From Sporomusa sp. KB1 (lineage in GTDB: Bacteria; Bacillota; Negativicutes; Sporomusales; Sporomusaceae), in NCBI RefSeq assembly GCF_007830295.1, contig NZ_VLKC01000002.1, forward strand, positions 29,923-93,922: 64,000 nt of DNA, given 5' to 3'. Positions 17,163 through 26,253 of this stretch are shown piece after piece. The notes under the pieces were generated by a model, which had not been told where the DNA came from, did not search any database, and worked only from the letters and a program-made list of their open reading frames with translations. Numbering within the stretch: position 1 is the stretch's first letter; the number at the start of each line of letters is the position of its first letter. Position numbers and translations under genes: made by a program.

Positions 17163-17478
17163 AACTAACCCTCCTTGTCAGACTGTATTAATTTAAAGCT
17201 GACTTAGCGTCTAAGACTCCACTAATAATTATTGGGGCGTATCTATTCCCGTTGTTTACTACCACGCAGGCGCTTTTAGTACAAAAAACAACAAGCCTAC
17301 AAACTGATCCGTATTGGCAGTCACATACCATTTAACCGATTATAGCTTCACACTCCTTTTACATCATTATATTTCTAAATATTCAGTTATATTATATATT
17401 TTATTATAGCGCTTCAAAAAAAAGAAAAAATCCCCCAAATGGGGGATTTGCACAACTAACCCTTATTTTTCCATTACT
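17163..17478. other. Non-coding interval with the terminator of the GAF-LuxR gene
   Basis: No credible gene is seen in these 316 bases. A hairpin AAATCCCCC/GGGGGATTT occupies 17428-17449 and on the minus strand is followed by a long T tract (TTTTTTCTTTTTTTT). It is the intrinsic terminator of the regulator gene ending at 17479. The remainder should contain the promoter of the small gene at 16944-17162. Confidence 0.7.
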
Positions 17479-18261
17479 TCACTGTCTATCCGAAAGTATT
17501 TTCATACTATGCGATAGTAATTCTGTTCTGGACCTTGCACTCGTTTTAGCAAACAATTTTTTCAGATGAGTTTTTACGGTCTCCGAACTAATAAACAGGC
17601 GTCCGCCAATTTCTTTATTCGACAACCCTTGGGCAAGGAGGAGGAGGATTTCCGCCTCGCGCACAGTAAATGGAACCATTGTTTGCCTACTAACTACAGC
17701 TTGTTGCTCTTTATCAACAAGCATAGCATTCTTCTCATCTCTAAGCTTTGCAAAAATATATTGCATTTGTTCACCTAACATCTTGAGTAGCTTCCTCTCA
17801 CCATCATCGAAATCCCGGTGCTTTTGTGTACGATGAATAGTGATGTCAGCCAATACATTTCCACAATGCATTAGTCGAACACCTGTCAGATAATGCATTG
17901 TATTGGCAATAAGAAAGCCTACACGCAGCTCATTCTCCTCTCTGTCGTCAAAGTCAAGCAACTCTTTGGCTTGGCCAGCCACAGGAAGGGACTGCCGTGA
18001 GAATACCCTCTTCCGGTATATTTCATGATCTTGATAGCACTCACGATAATACTTAAACAACTTTTTCGCTTCCTCTTGGTGATAGGAACAATCAAATAAT
18101 TGCAAAGGCGGCTCAGCGGAAAAAAAAGCACCATTTTCATAAGGGACAACTCTACGGATAAGGGACATAGCTTCTGTAATAAAACTCTCAAGATTGCTGC
18201 ATTGGTGTAAACGTAATACAACTTGGCTAAAGTCATGAACTTTTCGCTGCGATATATACAT
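17479..18261 (-). CDS. LuxR-family transcriptional regulator with GAF-like sensor domain
   Basis: 260 residues. Residues 1-170 look like a GAF-type sensor (SLIRRVVPYENGAFFSAE, then a stretch ending in HRTQKHRDFDDGERKLLKML, a pattern common in GAF-LuxR proteins). The C-terminus is a LuxR HTH: FTVREAEILLLLAQGLSNKE, IGGRLFISSETVKTHLKKLF and ARSRTELL. It therefore senses an unknown signal and binds DNA as a dimer. It is a monocistronic unit with a strong terminator, 44 bases downstream of metA. No obvious target is marked. Confidence 0.9.
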   Translation of the reverse strand: MYISQRKVHDFSQVVLRLHQCSNLESFITEAMSLIRRVVPYENGAFFSAEPPLQLFDCSYHQEEAKKLFKYYRECYQDHEIYRKRVFSRQSLPVAGQAKELLDFDDREENELRVGFLIANTMHYLTGVRLMHCGNVLADITIHRTQKHRDFDDGERKLLKMLGEQMQYIFAKLRDEKNAMLVDKEQQAVVSRQTMVPFTVREAEILLLLAQGLSNKEIGGRLFISSETVKTHLKKLFAKTSARSRTELLSHSMKILSDRQ

Positions 18262-18305
18262 TGCGTATTCATCTCCCAGCTGCTTACCACCATTGAATGC
18301 TTCCC

Positions 18306-19262
18306 TTAAATTCCATCACCATAAAGCCCGCATAAATCCTCAGAATTAGTCAATTTGTCAAGATCAAAGGGTGTTCCCTGGTAAACATAGTAGTTAAGCC
18401 AATTGGCAAATAGTAAATTGGCCGCACTCCGCCAGCGCACCAGCGGCTGCTGCAGCGGATCATCGTTAGGATAATAATTAGCGGGAACATTAATTGGCAA
18501 TCCTTGAGCAATATCGCGATCATATTCTGCTTTAAGCGTTAAGGGATCATATTCAGAGTGACCGGTGATAAATAAGTGTCGATATTTTTTATCTATAACG
18601 GCATAAATACCGGATTCTTCTGATTCGGATAGTATCGATAATTGCGGCACCTTCTCAATATCTTCCCGTCTCACTTCAGTATGCCGGGAATGCGGAACGT
18701 AAAACACGTCATCAAACCCTCGAAATAGCATTTTTTCCTTAATATTTACCGTATGAGGAAATACGCCAAACATCTTTTGCGGCAAATCATATTTGGGAAT
18801 ACCATAGTGGTGATATAAGGCTGCTTGTGCTCCCCAACAGATATGGAACGTCGAATACACATTTCTCCTGCTCCAATCCATAATTTCGCACAACTCATTC
18901 CAATAGACAACTTCTTCAAAGGGAATTTGTTCTACTGGTGCTCCGGTAATAATCATACCGTCATATTTACGATTTTTCACTTCGGCAAAGGTCTCATAAA
19001 ATTTAACCAAATGCTCATGTGACGTATGCTTAGGTTCATAGGTGGCTGTATACAGGAAATCAAATTCTACCTGCAACGGAGAATTTCCAAGCAGCCGAAG
19101 CAATTGCGTCTCTGTGACTATTTTGGTAGGCATCAGATTTAACAATAATATTCGAAGCGGACGTATATCTTGCGAATAGGCGCGTTTTTCATCCATTACG
19201 AAAATATTTTCTTTTTCAAGAATGTTTACAGCAGGTAAATTATTAGGGATTTTTATTGGCAT
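18306..19262 (-). CDS. metA: Homoserine O-acetyltransferase (MetA family)
   Basis: 318 residues, full length for MetA. The catalytic Cys is C142 in [12 protein letters not shown], and conserved blocks include [20 protein letters not shown] near the N-terminus and [10 protein letters not shown] near the C-terminus. Residue 111, which decides acyl-donor choice in this family (Glu for acetyl-CoA, Gly for succinyl-CoA), is Glu here ([13 protein letters not shown]). The enzyme therefore probably makes O-acetylhomoserine despite the usual 'succinyltransferase' label. It acts in methionine synthesis. The start lies behind AAAGGAGCGG. The 106-base upstream gap is too short for a standard SAM riboswitch plus terminator, and none is seen. 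Confidence 0.95.
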   Translation of the reverse strand: MPIKIPNNLPAVNILEKENIFVMDEKRAYSQDIRPLRILLLNLMPTKIVTETQLLRLLGNSPLQVEFDFLYTATYEPKHTSHEHLVKFYETFAEVKNRKYDGMIITGAPVEQIPFEEVVYWNELCEIMDWSRRNVYSTFHICWGAQAALYHHYGIPKYDLPQKMFGVFPHTVNIKEKMLFRGFDDVFYVPHSRHTEVRREDIEKVPQLSILSESEESGIYAVIDKKYRHLFITGHSEYDPLTLKAEYDRDIAQGLPINVPANYYPNDDPLQQPLVRWRSAANLLFANWLNYYVYQGTPFDLDKLTNSEDLCGLYGDGI

Positions 19263-19368
19263 AATCTTCCGCTCCTTTGCGTTAATTTTTCAGCTATTTA
19301 TTAACTAATAGTATACTGTTTTGGTTTAATTTGCAATAAACAACCTTATATGCAGCGCTCCATTTATA

Positions 19369-20580
19369 CTACTGCAAGCTCTTGGTCACAGCTGTTTCCG
19401 GAGTGTCTATTTGAATAAATCGAGTCGAAATAAGATTTAAGAGCGCAATAACCGCCCCACCTATGAATACATATTTGTAACCGTTTGGCCCGCTGTTATA
19501 CCAAACCAGCCCAGCGAAAATCGGCAGGAACATGGTTACAAGGTGATCAATGCTTATCCCCAAAGACAAACTTGGAGAAACATCTTCCGGCTGCAAGGCA
19601 ATTTTTTTCATATAAGTAGCTCTGGCCATACTCACGGCAGTCATTATCTGGTCCAAAATATAACAGAGGCAAATAACAAGGATCGCCAACTGTGAGCCAA
19701 ATACATCATCAGCAAACGCATAGCCTAAACAAACAAGAAAACAGCCAAGGGCTTCACTGCTAAGCACAAACTTTTCTCCCAGATGATCAATCATCCGCCC
19801 AATCCACGGTTTGGTAAAAACACCGGCAATTGATACAATAAAAAACAGCATCGTCATGGTGGTAACAGGCTGACGAAAGACATCTACCAGCACCCAGGGA
19901 CCAAAAGTAATAAATATCTGCTTGCGGGCGCCGTAGAGTACACAGAGCCAATAATATAGCCGATATTCTTTTCTGAAAATAAACCGGCCCGCCTTTCTCA
20001 CGGAGTGAACTGGTTTCATAAAAAAAAGTGGAACCGCTGCCAGCAAAAAAGCAATAGCGCCAATAGTAAACGCTGTCATATAACTAATATGAATATATTT
20101 AAACAACACCCATAGGACAGCGCTGCCGCAAACCAACGCCAAGGTATTAACCGCATTCATCTGTCCTAATTTTTTCCCCAAATCGCCGGCACTGGCAAAA
20201 CTCATACCAATGCTGTTGGATAAAGGCAGATAAACATGTGTCCCTAGATTATAAACAAAAATACTAAGTACAATATAACTGTATTCAGCCGGAATAATCC
20301 CCATGGCGAACATCCCTACAGCTGAAAATAAATTGCCCACCAACATGGTTTTGACATCCCCGAGAAAGGAAAGCATACCAATAACGCCAACCATCAATAA
20401 TCCTGGCATCTCCCGCGGAAACTCCAATGCGGAACGCTCCAAAATCATCATGCCTAGACCCTCTTTTAGATAATTGGTCAGCGCTGCACCATCGACGCTT
20501 TGCGCAAGCCCCACAAAGGCAGTAGACAAAAGAAATAAGACATAATTGCGGTCTAAGCTGTAAAAAAAATTCGATTTCAT
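19369..20580 (-). CDS. Major facilitator superfamily transporter
   Basis: About 403 residues with roughly 12 hydrophobic segments, starting MKSNFFYSLDRNYVLFLLST. The ATG at 20580 is preferred because GAGGTGG lies 5 bases upstream; an open frame continues to 20673 without a ribosome site. The loop between segments 2 and 3 carries FLGDVKTMLVG, and the second half has KPWIGRMIDHLGEKFVL, resembling the MFS loop motif repeated in the second domain. No substrate signature is recognisable. It is a single gene between metA and the Q-rich secreted proteins, with a bidirectional terminator upstream. Confidence 0.88.
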   Translation of the reverse strand: MKSNFFYSLDRNYVLFLLSTAFVGLAQSVDGAALTNYLKEGLGMMILERSALEFPREMPGLLMVGVIGMLSFLGDVKTMLVGNLFSAVGMFAMGIIPAEYSYIVLSIFVYNLGTHVYLPLSNSIGMSFASAGDLGKKLGQMNAVNTLALVCGSAVLWVLFKYIHISYMTAFTIGAIAFLLAAVPLFFMKPVHSVRKAGRFIFRKEYRLYYWLCVLYGARKQIFITFGPWVLVDVFRQPVTTMTMLFFIVSIAGVFTKPWIGRMIDHLGEKFVLSSEALGCFLVCLGYAFADDVFGSQLAILVICLCYILDQIMTAVSMARATYMKKIALQPEDVSPSLSLGISIDHLVTMFLPIFAGLVWYNSGPNGYKYVFIGGAVIALLNLISTRFIQIDTPETAVTKSLQ

Positions 20581-20658
20581 GACATCCACCTCAACTACAG
20601 CAATAACAACATATGCATTAAATTCTACCACAAAATTCGGATGAGATATATAAAAAAC

Positions 20659-20689
20659 CCATTTCCCTGCCAATCAGGCAGAAAAATGG
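20659..20689 (-). terminator. Bidirectional intrinsic terminator
   Basis: CCATTTCCCTGCC pairs with GGCAGAAAAATGG around AATCA. T tracts follow on both strands (CTTTTTTA on plus, GGGTTTTTTA on minus). It ends the transcript of the secreted protein gene at 20709-21038. Confidence 0.8.
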
Positions 20690-20708
20690 CTTTTTTAACA
20701 TAACGAAG

Positions 20709-21038
20709 TTAGTTGTTATTCCCACTTGCTATTATTCCCAAAATAAGCCCGGCAATCGTCGCTAAGGCCTTATCATGTCTTTCTCTTTCCCGCTCCTGGC
20801 GTTCGTGCCATTCCCGCTCGCTTTCATGGTCACGACGACGCATTTCACGCTCATGCCGTTCATTTTCTTTTTGGATTCTGCGCTCCCGTTCCTGATCCTG
20901 CTGCTGCCTGTCATCACCTTGTTCCTGCCGCGGCGGCTCAGACTGTCTGTGCGCAGCTTCAATTACGGAAACCCCTAAACCAAATTGCAGCAAACCTACC
21001 ATCGAGAAAATAATTACTTTCTTCGCCATCTTATTCAT
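20709..21038 (-). CDS. Secreted Arg/Glu/Gln-rich protein, paralogue 1 of 3
   Basis: 109 residues. The first 29, MNKMAKKVIIFSMVGLLQFG and then LGVSVIEAA, form a signal peptide nearly identical to those of the next two genes. The middle (about 32-92) is an uninterrupted highly charged Arg/Glu/His stretch (QERERRIQKENERHEREMRR) likely to be a single helix or disordered. Residues 94-105 are hydrophobic (IAGLILGIIASG), a possible C-terminal anchor absent from the other two paralogues. Function unknown; the family seems to pair one export signal with variable low-complexity tails. Confidence 0.75.
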   Translation of the reverse strand: MNKMAKKVIIFSMVGLLQFGLGVSVIEAAHRQSEPPRQEQGDDRQQQDQERERRIQKENERHEREMRRRDHESEREWHERQERERERHDKALATIAGLILGIIASGNNN

Positions 21039-21075
21039 ATATGACCGCTCCTCTACTTAATTAATTACTATTTTA

Positions 21076-21288
21076 CTACTTGCTGCCGTCCGGCTCCTGC
21101 CAAGGCTTATCATTGTCCGGATGCTGCTGATGCTGTTTATCATTACCCTGCTGATGCTTGTCGTTGTTGTCCTGTTGCTGCTGTTGCCAAGGTACTTCAG
21201 GTGCTGCTTCGATTACAGAAGTACCTAACCCGAGCTGAAATAAACCTACCATGGAGTAAATAACTACTTTCTTAGCCATTTTGTTCAT
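21076..21288 (-). CDS. Secreted Gln/Asp-rich small protein, paralogue 2 of 3
   Basis: 70 residues with the shared signal peptide MNKMAKKVVIYSMVGLFQLG and a 40-residue tail of Gln, Asp, Asn, His and Lys (QQDNNDKHQQGNDKQHQQHP) ending in DKPWQEPDGSK. The C-terminal motif DKxWQExDGxK is shared with paralogue 3, and the upstream regions are also similar, indicating tandem duplication of the whole unit. No known domain. Confidence 0.75.
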   Translation of the reverse strand: MNKMAKKVVIYSMVGLFQLGLGTSVIEAAPEVPWQQQQQDNNDKHQQGNDKQHQQHPDNDKPWQEPDGSK

Positions 21289-21327
21289 ATTTGATACTCT
21301 CCTCTATCTAATTAATTTAATACTATT

Positions 21328-21774
21328 TTACTGCTTGTTGCCGTCTGACTCCTGCCAAGACTTATCCTTGTCCGGATGTTGCTGGTGCTGATTGTCTCCT
21401 TGTTCCTGGCTATGTTTATCAGCGTCTTGTTGCTGTTGTCTGTTATTATCCTGCTGACGCTTGTCAGTATCTTGTTGCTGCTGTCTGTTATTATCCTGCT
21501 GACGCTTGTCGGTATCTTGTTGCTGCTGTCTGTTATTATCCTGCTGACGCTTGTCGGTATCCTGTTGCTGCTGTTTGTTATTATCCTGCTGACGCTTGTC
21601 GGTATCTTGTTGCTGCTGTCTGTTATTATCCTGCTGACGCTTGTCAGTATCCTGTTGCTGCTGCCAGGGATAGGCTTCCGATGCTGGTGCTGCTTCGATT
21701 ACAGAAGCACCTAAACCAAGTTGAAATAAACCTACCATGGAGTAAATAATTATTTTCTTAGCCATTTTGTTCAT
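21328..21774 (-). CDS. Secreted Gln-rich repeat protein, paralogue 3 of 3
   Basis: 148 residues: the shared signal peptide (1-29), a linker, then five copies of a 15-residue unit QQQQDTDKRQQDNNR (38-112) differing only at single positions, a sixth partial copy (QQQQDADKHSQEQ), and the C-terminal motif KDKSWQESDGNKQ shared with paralogue 2. The mature protein has almost no hydrophobic residues and should be disordered. Function unknown. The extreme regularity of the repeats suggests recent expansion and possible length variation between strains. Confidence 0.78.
   Translation of the reverse strand: MNKMAKKIIIYSMVGLFQLGLGASVIEAAPASEAYPWQQQQDTDKRQQDNNRQQQQDTDKRQQDNNKQQQQDTDKRQQDNNRQQQQDTDKRQQDNNRQQQQDTDKRQQDNNRQQQQDADKHSQEQGDNQHQQHPDKDKSWQESDGNKQ
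21439..21663 (-). repeat. 45-bp coding tandem repeat (five units)
   Basis: Five consecutive 45-base units encode the 15-residue repeats of the secreted protein at 21328-21774. Units differ by only a few synonymous or single-residue changes (AGT/GGT in the Asp codon region, R/K at the last residue). The number of copies is expected to be unstable by slippage or recombination. Confidence 0.9.
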
Positions 21775-21901
21775 AGGTGTTACGCTCCTCTACTTTTATC
21801 TGCATTATCTATAGTTCTATCATACATAGTCTTTTTTTGAATTTAGTTAGAAAACTATGGATACCAAGAAAAAAAGTTCCAACAGTCTTCAAACTAAGAA
21901 A

Positions 21902-24900
21902 TCAATTTGTAGTTACAGATTTTTTCCTGGCTTTTCGCCAGTTAGTAAATTTTTCGGTCACCTGTTCCACCACAACAAAGAGCACGGGAATTAAGAATAT
22001 GCCTAGTGTAGTCGCAGCAAGCATACCACCTACAACTGCTGTTCCCATTGAGTTTCTCGCACCGGCACCGGCCCCGGTGGCTATAGCCAGCGGAATGCAG
22101 CCGATAATAAAGGCGAGTGAGGTCATCAGGATGGGGCGCAGCCGGATTTTGGCGGCTTCAATAGCTGCCTGCACCGGATTCATACCCTCGTCGACCCTGA
22201 CTTTGGCAAACTCCACAATTAATATGGCATTTTTGGCAGCCAGGCCGATAAGCATGACTAAGCCGATTTGCATATATACGCTATTTTCGAGATTGGTCAG
22301 GTACTGGAACAGGAAGGCTCCAAAGACGCCAGTGGGTACCGAAAGCAGCACCGCGAAAGGAACACTCCAGCTTTCATACAAGGCCGCCAAACACAAGAAT
22401 ACGAATACTATCGCCATCCCAAACACAATGGCGGTCCGTGAACCTGCCAGTTTTTCCTCACGGCTTTGTCCTGACCACTCATAAGTATAACCATCAGGTA
22501 AGGTTTGTTTGGCCACTTCTTCAAGTGCCGTCATGGCCTGCCCGGAACTGTAGCCGGAAGCCTGTGAGCCGCTGATTTGAACGGCTTTAACCCCGTTAAA
22601 CCGGGTAATAATGGTTGGTGCGTTGATCTTCTTAGGCTTAAGCAGCGTATTTAAGGGCACCATTGCATCATTAGAGCTTTTTACATATAGATACCGGGTC
22701 GCATCGGCATCACCGCGAAAAGTATTTTCGGCCTGCACTGTAACCTTGTAGGAGCGGCCAAATTTATTAAAATCATTCACCTGACTGCCACCCAGGAAAA
22801 CCTGCAGGGCAGTAAACACATCATCAACATCTACGCCCAGCTGCTGGGCTTTTTCCCGGTCTACCTCAAATTCATAACTGGGAGTATCAGCTTTAAAGGT
22901 AGACATAACCGACGCAATTTCCGGCCGTTCTTTGGCTGCCGCCACAAATTTTTGCGCCACATTGTCTAAATCAGTCAGCGAGCCGCCACTCCGGTCCTGC
23001 AGCATCAGCGTAAAGCCGCCAACCATTCCCAGACCCGGCAAACTCGGCGGTGTAAAGGCTATTACCGTACCTTCAGGATACTGAGCGCCTTTCATAAAGG
23101 TCTGGCCAACCAGAGCATTTAGCTGCATTTCAGGAGTTTGCCGTTTATCCCAGGATTCCAGGGAGGTAAACATGGCACCGGCATTGGACTTGGTGCCGCC
23201 GCCCATGATATCCATACCGGCCAGCGACATACTATTGAGCACTCCCGGCATTTCACGAACCTGTGCGGCAAATTGATTGACTACCTCTTCGGTACGGTTC
23301 AGACTGGAAGCTTCCGGCAATGTGATCGAGGTTATGAAATACCCCTGGTCCTCGCTGGGTACAAAGGAAGAAGGCACCAGCTTATAGAGTCCGCCTGTCA
23401 GAATAAGCAATACTGCCAGCAAAACCATACACAGCCGGGCTTTAGGGATAATGCGGCCCAAACTGCCGCCATAGCGTTCAATATTGTTTTCAAACCAATT
23501 GTTGAATTTGGTAAAAAATTTGGCTAACACGCCCTGATGTTCCTCATGGGTATGCGGTTTGAGCAGCATAACACACAAAGCCGGGGTAAGCGACAAGGCC
23601 ACAATGGCCGACAACGCCATAGACACTACGATGGTTAAGGCAAATTGTTTGTACAAAATACCGGTAGTGCCACTTAAGAAAGCAACCGGCAAAAATACCG
23701 AAGCCAGCACAAACGCAATGGCAACCACCGGTCCGGACACCTCACTCATGGCCTTTTTCGTAGCTTCACGCGGCGACAGGCCGGAATAACGCATATGATG
23801 CTCGACCGCCTCAATAACGACAATGGCATCATCGACAACCAGGCCGATGGCCAGCACCAACGCAAACAGGGTTAGAGTATTAATGGTAAAACCCAGCAGG
23901 CTAAAGGCGCCAAAAGTACCCAGCAGCGATACCGGAATAGCCAATACTGGAATCAGGGTGGCCCGCCAGCTCTGCAGGAATACAAATACCACCAGCATAA
24001 CTAACAGCAGCGCCTCGGCAAAGGTTTTTACCACTTCTTTCATGGATTCGCGCACAAATTCGGTATTATCAACAACAACTTTATATTCCATATCACCGGG
24101 GAAATTCTTTGACGCTTTTTCCAGTACGGTTTTTACGTTGCCAATGGTTTCGAGCGCATTGGCATCACTTGTCAGTTTAATGGCAAAACCGGCGGCCACA
24201 TGGCCGTTCATTAAACTTTGGAAATTATATTCCTTGCTGCCCAGCTCCACCCGGGCAATATCCTTGATCCGCACAAATGAACCATCTGACTGGGAGCGGA
24301 CAATAATATTCTCAAACTCTTTCTGGTCGGTAAGACGGCCTTTTACCTTGGCCGTATATTGGAATTGCTGCTGGGAGGCCACCGGCATATTGCCGAAAGA
24401 CCCGGCCGCAGCCTGGACATTTTGTTTTTCAATTGCTGAAGTCACTTCACTGACGGCAATCCCGAGCTGGGCCATTTTTTCCGGCTGCAGCCAAATCCGC
24501 ATACTGTAATCTGAACCAAAAGCCGATACCTCGCCAACACCGCTAACTCGTTTAATATCATCCACCATGTAAATACTGCCGTAGTTTTTGAGGAAATTGG
24601 TATCAAACTGGTCACTGGGCGACCACAGTGTAAAAATCAGTGACATATCCTGCGAGGATTTGCGGGTTGTGACCCCGGTGGTTTGCACTGTTCCCGGCAA
24701 AGAAGCATTAGCCTGGGCTACCCGGTTTTGGGTTTGCACCGACGCCGTGTCGGAATTTTTTTCGGTTTCAAACTGCACATTTAATGAATAGGAACCTGAA
24801 TCGGTACTTGTTGAAGACATATATACCATGTCTTCAACGCCATTTACCTGTTCTTCAATGACCTGGGCAACGGTTTGGTCGACAACATCGGCATTGGCCC

Positions 24901-25051
24901 CCTGGTAGGTTGTGCTTACCGAAATGGTCGGCGGTGAAATCTGCGGGTACTGTGCGACCGGCAGAGTAAAGGCAGCCGTTACCCCCAATAAGGTGATAAC
25001 AATGGAAAGAACAATGGCAAATACAGGGCGATTAATAAAGAAATTAGCCAT
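21902..25051 (-). CDS. RND multidrug efflux transporter, HAE1 family (AcrB-like)
   Basis: 1049 residues, the full AcrB/MexB length. It begins MANFFINRPVFAIVLSIVIT and carries the HAE1 pattern PVAQYPQISPPTISVSTTYQ, the proton-relay Asp pair in LVVDDAIVVIEAVE of segment 4, and AALYESWSVPFAVLLSVPTG and AAKNAILIVEFAK in the second half. Periplasmic porter loops are intact. It exports lipophilic compounds as an inner-membrane trimer using proton motive force, together with the adaptor and TolC-type genes 12 and 23 bases away. A functional tripartite pump requires an outer membrane. Confidence 0.97.
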   Translation of the reverse strand: MANFFINRPVFAIVLSIVITLLGVTAAFTLPVAQYPQISPPTISVSTTYQGANADVVDQTVAQVIEEQVNGVEDMVYMSSTSTDSGSYSLNVQFETEKNSDTASVQTQNRVAQANASLPGTVQTTGVTTRKSSQDMSLIFTLWSPSDQFDTNFLKNYGSIYMVDDIKRVSGVGEVSAFGSDYSMRIWLQPEKMAQLGIAVSEVTSAIEKQNVQAAAGSFGNMPVASQQQFQYTAKVKGRLTDQKEFENIIVRSQSDGSFVRIKDIARVELGSKEYNFQSLMNGHVAAGFAIKLTSDANALETIGNVKTVLEKASKNFPGDMEYKVVVDNTEFVRESMKEVVKTFAEALLLVMLVVFVFLQSWRATLIPVLAIPVSLLGTFGAFSLLGFTINTLTLFALVLAIGLVVDDAIVVIEAVEHHMRYSGLSPREATKKAMSEVSGPVVAIAFVLASVFLPVAFLSGTTGILYKQFALTIVVSMALSAIVALSLTPALCVMLLKPHTHEEHQGVLAKFFTKFNNWFENNIERYGGSLGRIIPKARLCMVLLAVLLILTGGLYKLVPSSFVPSEDQGYFITSITLPEASSLNRTEEVVNQFAAQVREMPGVLNSMSLAGMDIMGGGTKSNAGAMFTSLESWDKRQTPEMQLNALVGQTFMKGAQYPEGTVIAFTPPSLPGLGMVGGFTLMLQDRSGGSLTDLDNVAQKFVAAAKERPEIASVMSTFKADTPSYEFEVDREKAQQLGVDVDDVFTALQVFLGGSQVNDFNKFGRSYKVTVQAENTFRGDADATRYLYVKSSNDAMVPLNTLLKPKKINAPTIITRFNGVKAVQISGSQASGYSSGQAMTALEEVAKQTLPDGYTYEWSGQSREEKLAGSRTAIVFGMAIVFVFLCLAALYESWSVPFAVLLSVPTGVFGAFLFQYLTNLENSVYMQIGLVMLIGLAAKNAILIVEFAKVRVDEGMNPVQAAIEAAKIRLRPILMTSLAFIIGCIPLAIATGAGAGARNSMGTAVVGGMLAATTLGIFLIPVLFVVVEQVTEKFTNWRKARKKSVTTN

Positions 25052-25063
25052 ATGAACGCCCTC

Positions 25064-26230
25064 CTACTGCTTAGCCGGAGTCTGCGCATCCGGTTGTATC
25101 ATAGTTACCTGCAAAGCAGTTCCCTGTTTTACCTTGTCAATACCTTCGACCACAATCCGGTCGGTGGCGCTCAAGCCTTCTTCCACCAGCCACATATCGC
25201 CGATTTTATTGCCAAGCTTGACCTGTCTGCTTTCGGCTTTGTTATCATCAGTTACCACAATAACAAAGGTATTATCAAGCACTTGCTTAACGGCTTTTTG
25301 CGGAATGAGGAGCGCGCCCTTGCGTACATCTTCCTGGACAACTACCCGCGCAAACATTCCCGGCAGCAGAAACTTCTGCGGATTGTCAAAGCTGGCTTTT
25401 AGCGTAATCGTGCCTGTCGTATCACTAACCCCTCTGTCAATTTGTTCAACCCGGCCAATAAGCGAATATTCTTTGCCATCACTTAGGATGAGCTGCAGAT
25501 GTTCTTTAAAATTGTCAGGCAGCGTTCCATTGCCGTTGCGAATATATTTCAGGTATTCGGTTTCACTCATGCTAAACTGCACCCACACCGGATCAATGGA
25601 AGATACGGTCGCCATGACGGTGGAACCGGCTGCCACATAATACCCCTGGCTTACATCATTGACATCAATACGGCCATCTACCGGCGAAAGAATTAAGGTA
25701 TCCTGTTCATCCTGAATGGCTTGCTGCAAACTGGCCCGATTAACTTCAACAGTAGCCGCTTCTTCTTCGGCCTGAGACTGGTAGGCATCTACCGTTTGCT
25801 GCGCAACCCCTTTTATCGCTGCCAATTTCTCATAGCGCTCCACGTCTTTTTGCGTATTGTTAAGGGTGGCCTGGGCTTTATTCACTGAGGCCCGCGCCGA
25901 AATAATAGCTGACTGATATTGTTTATTGTCAATCTGGAATAACGGCTGTCCCTTATAGACGGTGTCGCCGCCATTTACCATCTTCGTCACAATATTACCG
26001 GATACTTTGGACATGATTTTTATTTCACTTTTTGCTTTTACCTGCCCGACAAATTCACTGGTAATTGGCGTATCGCACGTTACTACTTGCATCGCCTTTA
26101 CCGCAATGGTCTGAGCGGCATTAGTCGGTTGCGTTTTGGACAACATTCCGCTGCGTACAACAACAATGCCAAGCAAAACAACTACAACAAACAATCCAAC
26201 ATACAGTTGCTTAGAACCCTTGATCCTCAC
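25064..26230 (-). CDS. RND periplasmic adaptor (membrane fusion protein, AcrA-like)
   Basis: 388 residues from a GTG behind GGAGGAATGACAA. There is a single N-terminal membrane segment (LYVGLFVVVVLLGIVVV); unlike AcrA there is no lipobox Cys. The lipoyl half-motifs are VKAKSEIKIMSKVSGNI and LILSPVDGRIDVNDVSQGYY. A helical hairpin of about 100 residues lies between them, followed by beta-barrel sequence ending with AVKQVLDNTFVIVV. It links the RND pump to the outer-membrane channel and is second in the tolC-like, adaptor, pump operon. Confidence 0.95.
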   Translation of the reverse strand: MRIKGSKQLYVGLFVVVVLLGIVVVRSGMLSKTQPTNAAQTIAVKAMQVVTCDTPITSEFVGQVKAKSEIKIMSKVSGNIVTKMVNGGDTVYKGQPLFQIDNKQYQSAIISARASVNKAQATLNNTQKDVERYEKLAAIKGVAQQTVDAYQSQAEEEAATVEVNRASLQQAIQDEQDTLILSPVDGRIDVNDVSQGYYVAAGSTVMATVSSIDPVWVQFSMSETEYLKYIRNGNGTLPDNFKEHLQLILSDGKEYSLIGRVEQIDRGVSDTTGTITLKASFDNPQKFLLPGMFARVVVQEDVRKGALLIPQKAVKQVLDNTFVIVVTDDNKAESRQVKLGNKIGDMWLVEEGLSATDRIVVEGIDKVKQGTALQVTMIQPDAQTPAKQ

Positions 26231-26253
26231 TTGTCATTCCTCCATTTTCACTG

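Noticed and set aside
19263..19368. SAM or T-box riboswitch before metA
   Set aside because: The gap is only about 106 bases and contains neither the conserved SAM-box helices nor an expression-platform terminator.
21376..21714. 112-codon plus-strand frame composed almost only of Leu, Ile and Val
   Set aside because: It is the antisense of the Gln/Asp/Asn repeat of the secreted protein; the hydrophobic look is a codon-complement effect.
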